Below, piece after piece: positions 30,715 to 42,299 of a DNA stretch of 64,000 bases (positions within the stretch are counted from its first letter, which is position 1; each line of letters opens with the position of its first letter). The notes beneath the pieces are model-generated. The model was not told the DNA's origin. It saw nothing but the letters and a program-made list of their open reading frames with translations, and did no database searches. The DNA comes from Eutreptiella sp. 'Long Island Sound 2002'. Taxonomy: Eukaryota; Euglenozoa; Euglenophyceae; Eutreptiales; Eutreptiaceae. A program made the translations under genes and the position numbers. The DNA is taken from NCBI GenBank assembly GCA_964036045.1, contig OZ038383.1, positions 37,991,294 through 38,055,293 of the forward strand, given 5' to 3'.

Positions 30715-32433
30715 TCACTGCATGTTCTCCAATCTTCTTCGAACGATTTGCAGCGTGTCGGCCTCTCTCTGTTCCTCCAACACACTGCGTTCGGGGATCA
30801 GCTCTGACAACTTTCGCTTAAAACCAGCCTTAAGGGGCCCCTGCTGCGTCAGCACCAACAACACAGACACAAGGACTTGTTTGTAGTGGTTAGAACCCTT
30901 TGGAATTAGAAGAGACGGTGGAAAGTTAGGTACACCCCTGCGCGGCCAATGTGCCTGAATTGTACAAGTAGGCTCAGCACACCACCTAACCCAAGGCACA
31001 TATACACGCTCTGCGTTCAAGTAAGCAGTTAACCGCTGACGCACGGAATTGACAAAGGAATTGGGGATTTTGCAGACGTTCACCCTGTGACCTTCTTTGC
31101 GGATAGTGATGAAATGGTACAGATCGTCAACATCTTCAATGGTCACTGCACCTCTGTTTTGGCCCTTCTTTGTCACAAGGCTGAGGAGCAGACTTTCACA
31201 AAACTCCTCGGCAAAAGCCTGTCCAGGCATGCCTGTGTGCCATGCAGTGTGGCACAATAGCGCAGTTGCGACAGTGCGTTCGTACTTTGAAAGTGTGTCC
31301 CCCATGTTCAAACGGTCTAAAAGACACATAACGATCTGCAATCCCTCAGAAACAAAAACACCCGTGTTGGCCGTCTCCGCAGCCCCATTGCACTGTCTAA
31401 CGAGGTGTCCTAGGTATAGTAACATAGGACAGTATTGTGTTAACAGAACCTGCATGGCCTTACACGCAGCGTAACGGAGGCGACCTCGCTGATTTTTGGG
31501 ACGTGCCAGCCCAAGGGAATGACATTTTCTGTTGAGGCGCCGTATGTGGGGGCCCATACCCAACAGCAGTGCGCCGGCAGTTATCTCCATTGAGATCAGC
31601 TTGGGAAAACAGGGGACTGTGTCACCGCTGCGCAGCAAACCTTTACGGAAGAAAGTCACGATCGGCCAAAATGAGCGAAATGATTGTGTAACGCAAAATT
31701 TGTACGTGTGCAAAAAACCATACAATACAGGGTGTGACCGCAAGAAAAGCCGGACATTCCAACCCGTTGTTTTTTCACCATACATCATCGTACCAATGCA
31801 GTAATGGATGTTCTCATCACATAACACAGTAACAACTGGTCGGGTGTGCTGTGCCAAGTCCCTAGTGAATTGCAATAGGTTAAGCAGCAAGACGTTGCCG
31901 CTCACCTTTTCTTTGCTTAGACAAAGGGGTCGCCAATGTGGTCTCTTGGCAGGTACAGGGCGAATAATGTCAAGCGGTGCCATAATGTTTCGAACAACGG
32001 GCCGCGTGCTTGCAAATCCTCGATCACGCAGGATACATGCAAATGTTCCCTCGGTGTTCCCCAGCATGCGTGCAACAACAGGAACACGCCGTTCAAGCTC
32101 TTCCAGGCTAGGATGACCATGCCAGTAGCGCTGTGCATCCCGCAGTAGCAAAACAGCCAACGCTGTTGCGTTAAGGCTTTTGTTGTTCTTGTCAGGATTT
32201 GTGGTAAACTGTTTTTTGTACCAGTTGTCCATCCATAACACAACCCACTGCTGGTGTGTTTTGTTCCATGTAGTCTGTAACCTGACTGCGGCCTTTTCCT
32301 TCACCGAAGGTGCGCTATATCGCGCCAGACCTGACCTTGCTAAGATGCGACGCTGCCTTCTACTTCCCTCTATCGCAACAACTGACTTTGGTTTTCCCTG
32401 GTATGGAACTGCGCGGTGGCGCCTCAACAAAGA
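30715..32433 (-). pseudogene. Transposase-like gene of the outer transposon, 3' part
   Basis: About 570 codons ending at TGA 30717-30715. Counting from the internal ATG at 32430, an acidic strand motif WVVLWMDNWYKK (Asp 68) and a second one, RPVVTVLCDENIHYC (Asp 205), have the hydrophobic-strand-plus-Asp look of an RNase H-like (DDE) transposase. A late helix with EEFCESLLLSL (about residue 410) could supply the Glu. Between lie basic and Cys/His-containing stretches. No superfamily is recognised, so the transposase call is inference from motifs plus position in a TIR element. The upstream part of the same exon lies 19.5 kb away at 51992, separated by the LTR element. Confidence 0.55.
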
Positions 32434-32438
32434 AAGGC
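32434..32438. repeat. Target-site duplication of the LTR element, left copy
   Basis: AAGGC, matched by AAGGC at 51987-51991. Deleting the LTR element and one copy rejoins the interrupted exon in phase. Confidence 0.85.
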
Positions 32439-33233
32439 AGAAGGTTTTATAGTGATTTCAACACTGTGTGTTTGTTGTGCCTCTCCTGCTGCTTGCTGCT
32501 GGTGTGGGGTTTTCTTGCTGCTTGTGTTTGATGAGGAAAATCTTTTATTTGCTGAAATACAACCAATCCAGGAAAACTCAAGCCAGAGACAAGCAAGTAG
32601 AAGAAAATCAGGATCAAGGCATGAAGGGCTGCAGTCATAAAGAGTTAGATAAGGAAGCCTATCAACAATAGACCACAGCAATTAGCATACATTGCACCTC
32701 AGGATGAAATATTTTACATGTTTGAGAAAAACTGATGGGAAAACTGCCCCGAGGGCTCACTCTCATCCACAGTGCCATCTTGACATGTGCACCCTCTGTT
32801 TCTGGGTCCCATAGGTGCTGAGGTGGCATGGCATGTGGCGATGAGGTCACTGCCATGTCACATGGGATATTCCTACTTAGCTAGGCTGACTGGGTATTGA
32901 ACCCAGGACCTCTCAAAAAGAGGTGCCCCAGCCCCCTAGGGTGCATACCACTAGGATAGCTAAGAATTCATGAGAAAACATAGATAATTTCATAGGCTCT
33001 GCCTTCAGTATATCAGTGCCTCAGTCACCCACGAAAAGATGTTTTAGTGCCTATAGCTTGGAGATAAAGGGGTCCACACCACATCCTGATTTAGTGTTTG
33101 GTTCCATAGGTCAAAATGTGTTATCACCCCTTTTGGCTGGGCCAATACTAAGATGGAAATGCCTGTGTGCTTAGGGCACCTCTAATACAACTAACTTATA
33201 CCCTAAAGCATTGGAAAAGCACTTTTTCTTACT
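32439..33233 (-). repeat. 3' LTR of the Ty3/gypsy-type element
   Basis: 795 bp, direct repeat of 51194-51986 with about 95% identity over the first 225 bp by eye. In element orientation it runs from AGTAAGAAAAAGTGC to CACTATAAAACCTTCT, so its terminal dinucleotides are AG...CT instead of TG...CA. A polypurine tract precedes it. It includes a tRNA-like fold at 32878-32962. Confidence 0.9.
32878..32962 (-). other. tRNA-like fold inside the 3' LTR
   Basis: In element orientation the segment begins TAGCTATCCTAGTGGTATGC (A-box-like). It then has an ACCTC/GAGGT stem with a 7-nt loop TTTTTGA, a perfect T-arm CTGGG-TTCAATA-CCCAG (B box GGTTCAATACC), and ends in TAGCTA, which can pair with its start. 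The region between D arm and anticodon arm is too long for a normal tRNA. The other LTR has the same structure at 51633-51715. It looks like a tRNA-derived SINE head captured by the LTR. Confidence 0.6.
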
Positions 33234-33242
33234 CCTCCCTTG
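33234..33242 (-). other. Candidate polypurine tract
   Basis: AAGGGAGG immediately upstream of the 3' LTR in element orientation, where plus-strand DNA synthesis would be primed. Confidence 0.6.
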
Positions 33243-35546
33243 TGCTGTGGTGGCCACCACTGTCAGATGTTCAGGAAAAAGGGATTTTGTCTTGGCCTTT
33301 CCTTGGTTTCCACATCTACTTTGAAATACCTATAGCTTCCCTAACACTGGAAAAGCGCCCTTTACCATGGCCAGCGCCTCTTGGTGCATTGTTGATGACA
33401 AACTCCAACAGAAAACTCAGCGCTCTTGGCGCTGCCGGGGTTCCTGTGGCTTGGTGGGGTTAGAGTAGGGCATGCCAAGACCATATGCATGTGCATCCCT
33501 CCCTCCAAGCTGCAGCGTAACACAACCCAACGCCAGACTTTCATAGGACGACCCAAGTCTCATGGAACCTGTTGGAGACACCTGTCCTGGTACTGGGGCG
33601 AGGGGGCGCTGATTGAATTAGAATTGCCCCTTAGAGGGGTCTTGATTCTGGTTCAGTCTCGTGCTGCTGCTTTTCGGCCAGAACAGCGGCCTACCCAACG
33701 AGGCTTTGCGAGGAGGTCTGTACAACAGAGGAATGGGAGAATGAGGGAGGAATCCACGCAAGCGCGAAGCGACAACACCTCAGTCCGTCAGATGACGCCC
33801 TAGAATCCTTCTGAAGGCACACACCTGGACAGAATCCAATTGTGCATCCGGTGCACATTTTTATAAAATTTGTAGTCATCTCTTGATTTTTTAAATCAAG
33901 AAATTCTTACGCAGAAAAAGGCGGCGCGCAGGAGCGGCTCCTAGCGAAGCGCCGGAAGAAAAAGGAATAATGAGATTATAAACGTATGTCTCACGTAGAC
34001 AGCAAAATGACGAGACAAACATTGCCAGAATCAACCAAAAATCAAGAGTTCGAAAAAAAAGAATTTGACTTCAATGAATCAGGTATAAACTGCAGGTGTG
34101 CTCGTTCTGTTTGCCCGACGCACAGTGCTCGCCATGTGTCATCGTTTTCAAGCCTGATAGCACGATAGAACACGATAGAGGGATAGATTAGAAAGATCGC
34201 AAGTGATTAGAGGTAAGATCAGGGTGATTAGACATACACACAAGTGCATAGCGACGCTTTTCGCTTGCGCCTCGTTTTTCTCCTCACCTTGCTTCACTCT
34301 CCAGCGGTAGGTAAGGTAGGTAAGCCCAGGTGGGGCCACCCCCTGGTAGAGTTCGTGATTGTGGGTAAGATTCCCAAAGGTTGGTCGCAAACTCGTGCAT
34401 GCTCGTGCATTCACACACGCATTAAAGGGTAGGCCACGCGAACTGCGCACGGAAAACCTTGTTTAGGTTACCCAGGGGCTCCTCGGTACGTTCTTTAAGA
34501 GAACCTCAGGAGTCTCTTAATGCTTGCTTGCTTGACAGGGGTGTTTGAGGACAGCGTATTATAGGTCACACTGAGAAGCGTATAATACGTGGAGTCCGGC
34601 TTGGTTCCTCAGCCGCAAACACCCCTTCATTGGCCTTTGCTTTACAGGTGGGCAGGTAGGGTGATTGGTGCAGCAGCGTCCCTTTTTTTCTTGCCCTGCT
34701 AAACAAGGGCGCTGATTCCACAATCAATTAACTGCGCCTCAGCCAGGAGTGGCGAGGGCAGTTCGACTCCATCGACATGCACGCTGTGCACGCCACCTAT
34801 GCGCCTGTCCCCTTCAAGCCCTAGCAGGGAAACGTGTTGTGACGTCCCTGTTAGGCCACAGTTGTCTAGCAGCGCTGTGTTCTCTTGTCTCCTTCACAGG
34901 AGGGTCATTAGGACGCACAACTTTATCTTCAACACCACCCAGTAGAGCGTGAGTGTAGGAGTGGTAATCCTGAGTGGGGGCTTAAGCCAGTTGCAGTAGC
35001 GCTCGCCCACCAGGATGGTGCCACTGTAGGGTGTGTAGGACCTGTAGTGCGTGTGTCACTGTCCCACCCGTTTCCTGTAATTTTAGCAGGGTTGGTGGGC
35101 TGTGGCAGTGGTTAGGTCAGCGTTTTGGCCACTTAGCAAAATGTCGTTTTCATGCCTTCATAGCTTTTGGCCACCCCTCCCTGTAGTAGACAGATAGGTA
35201 GGGGAAACAATACCTGGATTAGTATGCTGGGTTTTCCCCCAAGCTTTTGCGCCAGCACAGAAATAGGGCACTTAGGGAAGGGGAGACCCGGGGCGTACCC
35301 CGTGGCATCAATAAGACAACCCTCCAGGTTTAGCAAGCATGCAGACTTGGGTATAATTAGGACACCACTTCTGCGGCTTGCTCTCAGGACCTTAGGAATA
35401 GCACACTCACACATACGCTTAGGCAGGTAAGGGTAAGGTTCAGTCCCTAGCTTTAGTCTCGGAGGCAAGCGTCTCATGTGAGCCTCAGCAACTCACCGAG
35501 GTTGTTCTGGGACAAGTAGGCAACCAGAACGGAGTTTAGGAGCCCC
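33243..35546 (-). other. Long 3' untranslated region of the LTR element
   Basis: 2.3 kb between the integrase stop and the 3' LTR with no convincing gene on either strand. It contains a 9-bp perfect hairpin TCTTGATTT/AAATCAAGA (33881-33901), GC hairpin-like sequence at 33925-33955 and, at 34737-34758, an inverted copy of the hairpin of the satellite at 18-20 kb. Such long 3' regions in LTR elements sometimes hold accessory genes, but I see none here. Confidence 0.45.
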
Positions 35547-37292
35547 TCAGGTAGAACAAACGCAGAGAAGGGCTCCCAGGTGGCCTCTTCGATTCCAAAC
35601 CCTTCCCAGAGGGTGAGGAAGCGCCAAACCCTGGCTGTAGCGGTGGCGTAGGACAGACTTCACCAGGTAGAAGCCCTCCTTAGCCATCTCCTCGGCGTTC
35701 ATGTCGGGGAGTTCCCCTTCAACTTCCATAGGGCTGGCAGCCCCTTGTAAGTCTAGGGCGGCGATCTCCTCGTCGTTCAGCTCCCACTCTTCCGCACAGA
35801 GGTCTTCAGGGTCATAGTAGCTCTTCAGATGTTGAGCAGCGCACACCAGGGTCCCCCCTAGACGAAGAGAACACCGCACGGTGATACGGTGTCCATCTAC
35901 AGATAGAATCTTGTAGGGCCCGAAGTATGGGTCGTCGCTGGTAGAGCGTGGCCAGGCGGGTAGTCGGCTGTGATGCACCGGCACCCAGTCCCCCTCTTGG
36001 TAGGTGGCCGGTACTCGGTGCTTGTTCTTCTTATTCCACTGACGCTCCCTTACTCTCTGGAGCATAGCCTTGGCCTTGTCCACCTTCGCTTGTTGCTCTT
36101 GGACCCATTCACCCACAGAAGAATGGGTGTCTTCTGGATAGGGGGCATGTAGGAACCACGCCGGGCGCCCTAGGAATAGCTCATGGGGCGAGTAGCCAGT
36201 AGCTGAACTCTCTTGGGAGTTCATCATCGAGGATATGACAGGGAGTAGTCTCACCCAGTCTCTGGTGCGTCTAGCTTTGCACCATATCCTTACATTCTCC
36301 TTGAGGACACGGATCTGTCGCTCACATAAGGGATTGCTCGTGTGCGAGTAGGGGATCCCCGTAGACACCTGGACATTGAGGGATCTCAGGACCCTCTTGT
36401 ACCAGCCGGTATCTGAGCGTACTCGTGTGTCCTCATCGGACTTGATCTCCTTGGGCGCCCCATAGACACAAAACCACTCTTCCAGGAGTATCTTGATAGT
36501 CTCCTCCCGGGTAATGTGCTTGGTACATGGGAACATTCTGGTAAACCTGGTCAACCCACAGGTTACAACGAGGGCGAAGTCATAGCCCCCGAGCTTCGGC
36601 ATCTCCGTGTAGTCCGTGTATAGAACACTGTTAGCACAGTGAGGGATGGGCAGGGTCGCGTAGAGACCTCTGTCCCTGATATCCCCTGGTTTGCAGGACC
36701 TGCACGGGCACTTGTCCACGATGAGCTGGAGGGTTTTCCGTAGTTGGTCGCCAGTCCACGTAGTGTGGAACCACTGCTTGAATAGCCTCAGGGTACGGTC
36801 AGCACCCACATGACCGCATGACTCATGGGTCCACTTCAGCAGCGCTGGGACTCTGTCACTAGATACCACGATGCGGTCCTCGTGCCAGAGGTAGCTCTTG
36901 TCCTTCTTCCACTGATCTTGGTTGACCAGGAGGGTTTCAAGGCGTTTCTCCAGCCGCTTGTAGATATCCCCAAACTCCTTCAGGTACTCCGATTGTTGGG
37001 GTCCATCCAGGGGGCGTATCATAGTGATGTTGAGGTCCAAGTGGACGTCCATACGGCTGAACGCCTCCTCAGCCAGCGCTTCAGAACGGGCACCAATCAG
37101 GGCGTCGAAGTTGTTGCGTCTGATGCAGTCCGCACACTCGTTCTTCACTCCCTGGATATGGTGTACCGTCAGCCGTAGTTGACTGAGGTAGGTCCACCAG
37201 CGCCGTAGCTTGGCCTTCTCAGGTGGGGGGCTCTTCTGGAAAGTGCGGACCGGCTCTTGGTCGCACAGCCAGACCACAGGGTTACTCCCCAA
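35547..37292 (-). pseudogene. LTR element: RNase H end and integrase
   Basis: The first 60 residues are the end of RNase H (SNPVVWLCDQEPVRTF, then HHIQGVKNECADCIRR). Integrase follows. Its zinc-binding HHCC module has H156, H161, C197 and C200. The catalytic triad is D227 (VLYTDYTE), D286 (EIKSDEDTR) and E324 (NPLCERQIR), close to the usual D-D-35-E spacing. A GPY/F-type module (YFGPYKILSVDGH) lies near residue 465, which is typical of Ty3/gypsy. No chromodomain is recognisable after it. The open frame looks intact here, but it is cut off from RT by a TGA (in LSSQA-stop-LLGSN) and frameshifts. Confidence 0.85.
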
Positions 37293-37486
37293 CAGTCATG
37301 CTTGTGAGGATAGCACTAGAATACCCGCGAGCAATTCCGGCTCATAGGTGGAGTAGTTCCCCCTGGCCTGGTTCCATTTCCGGTTCCAGTGACCCAGAGG
37401 TACTAGGACCCACTTGTTGTCAGGGTAGCTGTGCTGGAGAGTTGCATCTCGGTTGAGAGAAATGGCCGAGTCGAACTCCTCCTTCT

Positions 37487-38699
37487 CTAGTGCTTGCCAC
37501 CGCCCACATTGCTGGCGTCGGTCACCAGGATAATTTCACCTTGTGCCCCAGGCACGCCCAAGCACTTAGGGTTGGCCACCTTGTCTTTGAGCTCGTCAAA
37601 CGCTTGTTGTTCTTGTGGGCCCCAGCGCCAAGTAGTACTCTTCTTGATCAAGTCCGTCAGAATGGCGCTGGTGTAGGTGAAGGTTTTGATATGGCGGCGA
37701 TAGAAGTTGCATGCCCCAATGAAACTGCGTACATCATGAAGTCCTTTCTTGGGGTCTCCGTGTCGTACCTTAGCATCCATCAGGGGTTTGGCCTTAGAGG
37801 CCGCTGGGGTCCACCACCCATAGCCAACATCCAACCCGAGGTTTTGCATGGTTTCCTGCATGAACTCACACTTCTCCAGCTTGAGTCGTGTGTGGGTTCT
37901 CCTGGCAGACTGCAAAGAACTCACCCAAGAGGATTAGGTGGTCCTCCTGGGTATTGGTCCCGAGGCATACATCGCCGATGTGTGCTTCCATCTGGGCCCC
38001 ACGGATTATAAGTTCCTGCACCTTAGGTCTCCTTCGTAGGATGGAAAAGAAATTGTTCATCAGCCCTTGGAATAGAGCGGGTGCGTTGGTCACGCCAAAT
38101 GGCATGACCTTCCACTTGAACACCCTCCCCTGAGGGGTTATGAAGGCTAGTACCTCCTGAGCGTTCGGCGTCAGGTCCACTTGCTAGAATCTGCTCCTCC
38201 TGTCCATCTTGGTCTTGTAGCCACAGCAGGCTATCTTCTCAAGGGTAGACTCCATATTAGGAATGGACCCTGAGTGGTTCAGCGTTTTCTTGTTCAGCTC
38301 TCCGTAGTCCACTACCAGCCGTTTGGCTGTAGACCCAGGTTTAGGCACCAGGAAACAGGGGCTGCAGTGCTGGGGGTAGTCCCCGTCCTTGTACTCCAGG
38401 ATTAGGCCAGCGTCGATACATTCCTGTATCTGTCGCTCAATCTGGTCGGCCTGCTCTTTAGGAGCTGGATAGGGTCTCCTCCGGATCTTGTGACCCACAA
38501 ACTCGATTTTCAGCTTGAGGTCCATCTGTACCAGCTTGTCACATGAAGCTGGAGGGGGTAGTTCTCCGAACACCTCCAGATAGGTCCTTATAAGCTTCTG
38601 CACCCGCGGGTCCAATAGCTTGATCTTGTCCTCCATGTCCTTGTCAGAGTGTAAGTTGCTTGCCCCCTGAGTAATAGACGTCGGGAGGTGATCCTCCAC
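37487..38699 (-). pseudogene. LTR element: reverse transcriptase
   Basis: Fingers and palm motifs are clear: SPCFLVPKPG, KRLVVDYGELNK, KMDRRSRF, QVDLTPNAQEVLAFITP, KWKVMPFGVTNAPALFQ and, after the active site, LGLDVGYGWWTP and FIGACNFYRRHIKTF. It then runs into RNase H (ILVTDASNVGGG). Two lesions matter. TAG at 38186-38184 replaces a residue that is usually Trp or His in RSxF-x-QV. The Y/F-x-D-D catalytic motif reads HIGDV, so one catalytic Asp is lost. A frameshift also lies near 37900. The copy cannot make active RT. Confidence 0.85.
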
Positions 38700-38732
38700 C
38701 GACTCTTCGCCCTTGGTAGTATCCTTCAGCCC

Positions 38733-39791
38733 TTAGTAGGCATATAGTAGGTCTCGTTCAACCATCTCTGATGGATGATGGCAACATAGGCACGCTCGAG
38801 AGGGTTCACATACACAGTCCTCCGAGAGGTCGTCTTCCTCTGGGGTCCTCACATGGGCACCCCACACGCTCTTCATGAGCTTAAGATCTACCTCCCTTTG
38901 CCAGGTGGTGATCTTCTGTTCGAGGTCCTCCTTCAATTGGGATAGATCTCCCATACGTCCTTGCTTCAGTGGCCATGAGCTGCGGGTAGGCTTAGCGTAG
39001 CATAGCTTTTTTGCCACCCACTTCCACTTGGAGTCCACATACTGCCTTAGCCTGGATCGAGGGTCCAGCTCTTCGTTCACGGGGTCTTCCACCCTCATGG
39101 AGGGTAGGGGTTTCAGTGGGGCAACGTACTCGGCATTCTCCACTTCCTCCACACAGGTCTGCACGAAGAAGGCATCGTGCTCAGTTTCGTCATCTGAGTG
39201 GATAGAGCTAGGTAGCTCGGATAGTCCACACTCAGAGACTCCATCAGGAACAGGTACATGGCAGGGAGAGTTCGGGGCGTTGGTGTTGGTCACAACGTAT
39301 TCATCTCCTCCGGGTATAGTCTCAATAACATCTTGAGGTCGTAGTCGCTCCTTCAAGTCACCAAAGGCGAGTCCATCGCTTTCTCGTTGTAAAGCCTTGA
39401 CCCGAGCCGAGTCCTGATCCTCCCAGGGGATGGAGGCAAGACCTCTGTCCACCACGCTGAGGATACTCCCCCATCCGGGTTTCCCAATAGGCGTCTTACG
39501 CCCCAGAGGCACGCAGATGGCCTCATCAGGTAACCGAACAGAGCTGATAGTCAGCCTGTCCAGGAGGTTTTGCCAGTACTCGTTGCCCCCATTGGCTCCC
39601 CAGTCGGGGGAACACAGGACCATACGGGAACGTTCCAAGGCCACCTTGGTCAGGACCTTCCCCAGTTCACTGAACCTGGGATTCCCATAGGCCATCCCGA
39701 AAGAGGGCCAGTAACATTTGTAGCTGCAGTTCTTCCCCTTGCTGCAGTAAAGGTCCAGGACATGTTGCTTGTTGCTGGCGAACAACTCCAC
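38733..39791 (-). pseudogene. LTR element: FAS...NPxF domain between protease and RT
   Basis: In phase with RT (separated by TAA 38735-38733) and one frame off the protease. The pattern VELFASNKQHVLDLY, then FGMAYGNPRFSELGKVLTK, MVLCSPDW and EYWQNLLDRL resembles the D-x-FA-x...NPPx...vL...vlv-P-W...W...L signature found after RT in DIRS-like elements. It also resembles N6-adenine methyltransferases with the NPPF/Y motif (here NPRF). Which of the two it is cannot be settled by eye. A 170-residue acidic/basic linker follows with a Cys cluster (CVCEPSRACLCCHH). A domain of this kind between protease and RT is unusual for a Ty3 element. Confidence 0.55.
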
Positions 39792-39792
39792 C

Positions 39793-40306
39793 TCAGGTCT
39801 TCTCTAGAGTAACCCAACTCCTTCAGACCTCGGTCTAGGACTTCCCCCAATAGTTGATAGTCCTCAGTTTTGGAGGCCGCCATCAAGTTCGAGGGATCCT
39901 TCTTCAATACCCTCAGGTAGCTCGAGGTATGTTTGGACTGCTCCAGTGGCACAGACTCTCTGCCACTGCCGTGGTCCACGTAGAGGAGGTAAGGCGCTGG
40001 CAGCGTCAGGGACTGTATCTGGGAGTGCTGCACGAAGAAGTCAGTCCCCAATACAAAGTCGAAGGCCTCAGTGTCCATCACATAGAACCGATGCGCGATA
40101 GTCGGGGAGCCCATAGGTACCTCCACCTCACAGTCCCCGCAGCTGTGCACCACATGTCCATCCCCCATTCGTATAGCCGCGGTGGTCATGGTGTTCTTCA
40201 GGCTCCCAAAAGGTAAAGTTTTCTTGGCCACTATAGATATGGTGGCGCCAGTATCCAATACCCCCAGGTATTCACGTCCCCCTATTCGGATACGTACCCA
40301 AAACAC
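39793..40306 (-). pseudogene. LTR element: aspartic protease
   Basis: Retropepsin-like: active-site loop LGVLDTGATISIVAKK, the second half with HSCGDCEVEV and the late FDFVLGTDFFVQH. The enzyme would cleave the Gag-Pol polyprotein as a dimer. The frame runs on out of phase beyond 39793; a one-base indel there separates it from the following domain (LGYSREDL to PEVELFASN). Confidence 0.8.
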
Positions 40307-41013
40307 CAGGTCCTGGGCCCCAGCGGAGCGTCCCCGTCAGAACTCTGCGGGACAGGTCACCTCGAACCCCTTGTTCCGCAATTTGCGGGCCATCCTCATG
40401 AAACGGCTTCTCTTCTTAGCGTTGCCATCATCACCACCTTCATGCTCATGCTTGGCTCCTTGTTCTTGCTGGGCCCGCATCTGCGAGCGTGTAGTGGGAG
40501 CAGACTGCCCTCCAGAGGGCTCGGAGTTCCCCCCTCGATTAGGGTTAGGGTTGCCTCCGTTCTGGGCCGTGTTCTTATTGTCCTTGTCTGGCTGGAGGTT
40601 AGCGCCTCCTCCTCGTCCACCTTGACTTTTGACTTGCCCTTGCCGGAGTCGTTGCCTTTGTCTTTGCCTCCACCTTTGCCAGAGCCTTTGCCAGGATTCT
40701 CACCCTTCAGCTTCGCCGACAGGCGCTGCTTGGGGTAGCACTCATCCTCGTAGTGCTTCCTCTTCCCACAGAAGGCACAGGTGATGGTACACCTGTAGTG
40801 ATCCGGCAGCTTCGCCTTGGCGCCAGTGTCGGTCTTTTGCTGCTTCCCTTGGACTACGAAGCAGTCTCACTGCTCGCAGTCAGGGGCGTGCTGCAGGTGG
40901 CCCTGCTCGTCTCTGGCATCACACCAGAAGAGCTCCTTGACGTTTTCCATGATACGGGCGTGTTTGGGGGTAGTCCTCTGCCCAGGTCTGGATCCTTGGT
41001 ACCCTTTGCCATG
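40307..41013 (-). pseudogene. LTR element: Gag C-terminal part with CCHC zinc knuckle
   Basis: Retroviral-type zinc knuckle CAFCGKRKHYEDEC (C-x2-C-x4-H-x4-C) followed by a Gly/Lys/Ser-rich basic tail (GKGSGKGGGKDKGNDSGK), as in nucleocapsid. An in-frame TGA follows CEQ upstream of the knuckle, and a frameshift lies between the basic tail and the protease. The N-terminal part of the same gene is at 49305-51092, beyond the inner transposon. Confidence 0.75.
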
Positions 41014-41015
41014 CC

Positions 41016-41020
41016 CTAGG
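41016..41020. repeat. Target-site duplication of the inner transposon, left copy
   Basis: CTAGG here and at 49305-49309. Because the target is the palindrome CCCTAGGG and the termini begin GGG, the duplication could equally be read as 5 or 7 bp. Confidence 0.65.
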
Positions 41021-41079
41021 GGGCCCTTTTGACATAAACGTCAAAGCTGAGTACCCAAAACCCAAAAGAATTGTATTTT

Positions 41080-41430
41080 TGCCAAGCGCAATTTTGGTGC
41101 AATTTTGGTTTTTATTGGTGTTTGAGAATCTACATTTTTTTACCCTTTCCACCGGTGATAGGTTGAGGACACTATGAAGACACATTTTTCTACCTCCCAT
41201 CATTGCCGTTTTAAAGGTTCAACACCACCTAGCACCATGGCAATCCCGTCCCAACAGCATCCCAGCAGCACCAGCAGCACTGGGCCTCAACATTGGGACA
41301 CAGGAATGCAGCTTTGGTGTAAATAACCTCAACTTTGGTGCAACATTGGCAACCTTGAGTGCAACTTTGGCCCAACAATGCTGAGCATTGCAACTTTGAT
41401 GCAACATTGGGTCAACTTTGGTTTTCTGCA
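41080..41430. repeat. CAACTTTG/CAACATTGG words near the left end of the inner transposon
   Basis: Clustered words such as GCAACTTTGGTGCAACATTGG and variants, on both strands. The same words recur at 43080-43160, 44640-45010 and 48710-48880, always in non-coding parts of this element. Confidence 0.75.
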
Positions 41431-42299
41431 AAGGAGCACACGATAGGTTTATATTTAGGTTTATAATTGGAAAATAACAACCTTCACTCCAACGGAGCCC
41501 GGTTATGGAGATTCAAAGGCAACGGACCTCTCTCTGCGGAGTGGGGAGGGGGGTGAGTATTCCTGGGTTGGTGTTGAGTCACACCATTGGCAATCCCAGC
41601 CAAGCCATTCCTCCTTCACCGCGGTAAGGGTAGTGTAGAGTGCACACACCGTACGATCGATTTCGAGCTTACAAGCCTCCCAAGATCCCTCCCATTGCGA
41701 GGGTGTGTCAATCCATACTTTTCTCCCCTTCTCTCCGGTCACCACGCCAACCACCGGTTGTACACACCCCGGCCCCGCGCGTCCCCATTCGTCGCTCCCG
41801 TCTGCACCGCACTCCAAGCTTGTCTTCCACAAGACCCATCAGACTTTGCTTTTGGGTGGCCATCCGGGAGTCTCTCCTGCGAGCCCCCTTTCGATGTCGC
41901 CGATTCCACGCCGTTCCGGCACCGTCGTCTCCCGGCGGCCGGGTACCTAAGGACATGTGGCAATGTGTTAAAACAACAAAAAAAAAGACCGTTCCCAAAG
42001 GCGAAACACAAATCGGATTGAAATATTTACATGTGCGAGTCGTTCGGTGTCCCACAACCACTCACACGTGGTGTACCTCCCGCCCATCTTCTATTTGAAC
42101 TATCTCATCCAACGGCTCTTCGTTACCATCATCCGCCGGTGCCTTTTGCGTGGGCACTTCTTGTTGGGTGGGGTCGCCCTATGGAGGGGAGAGTGAGGTG
42201 ATGAGAGTGCCGGCCATGTTGCATCGATGCTGAGTCGAATTTGAGGCATGTGGATGTGACATGCATCGTATACAATGCAAATTCATCAAAATTAAAGGA

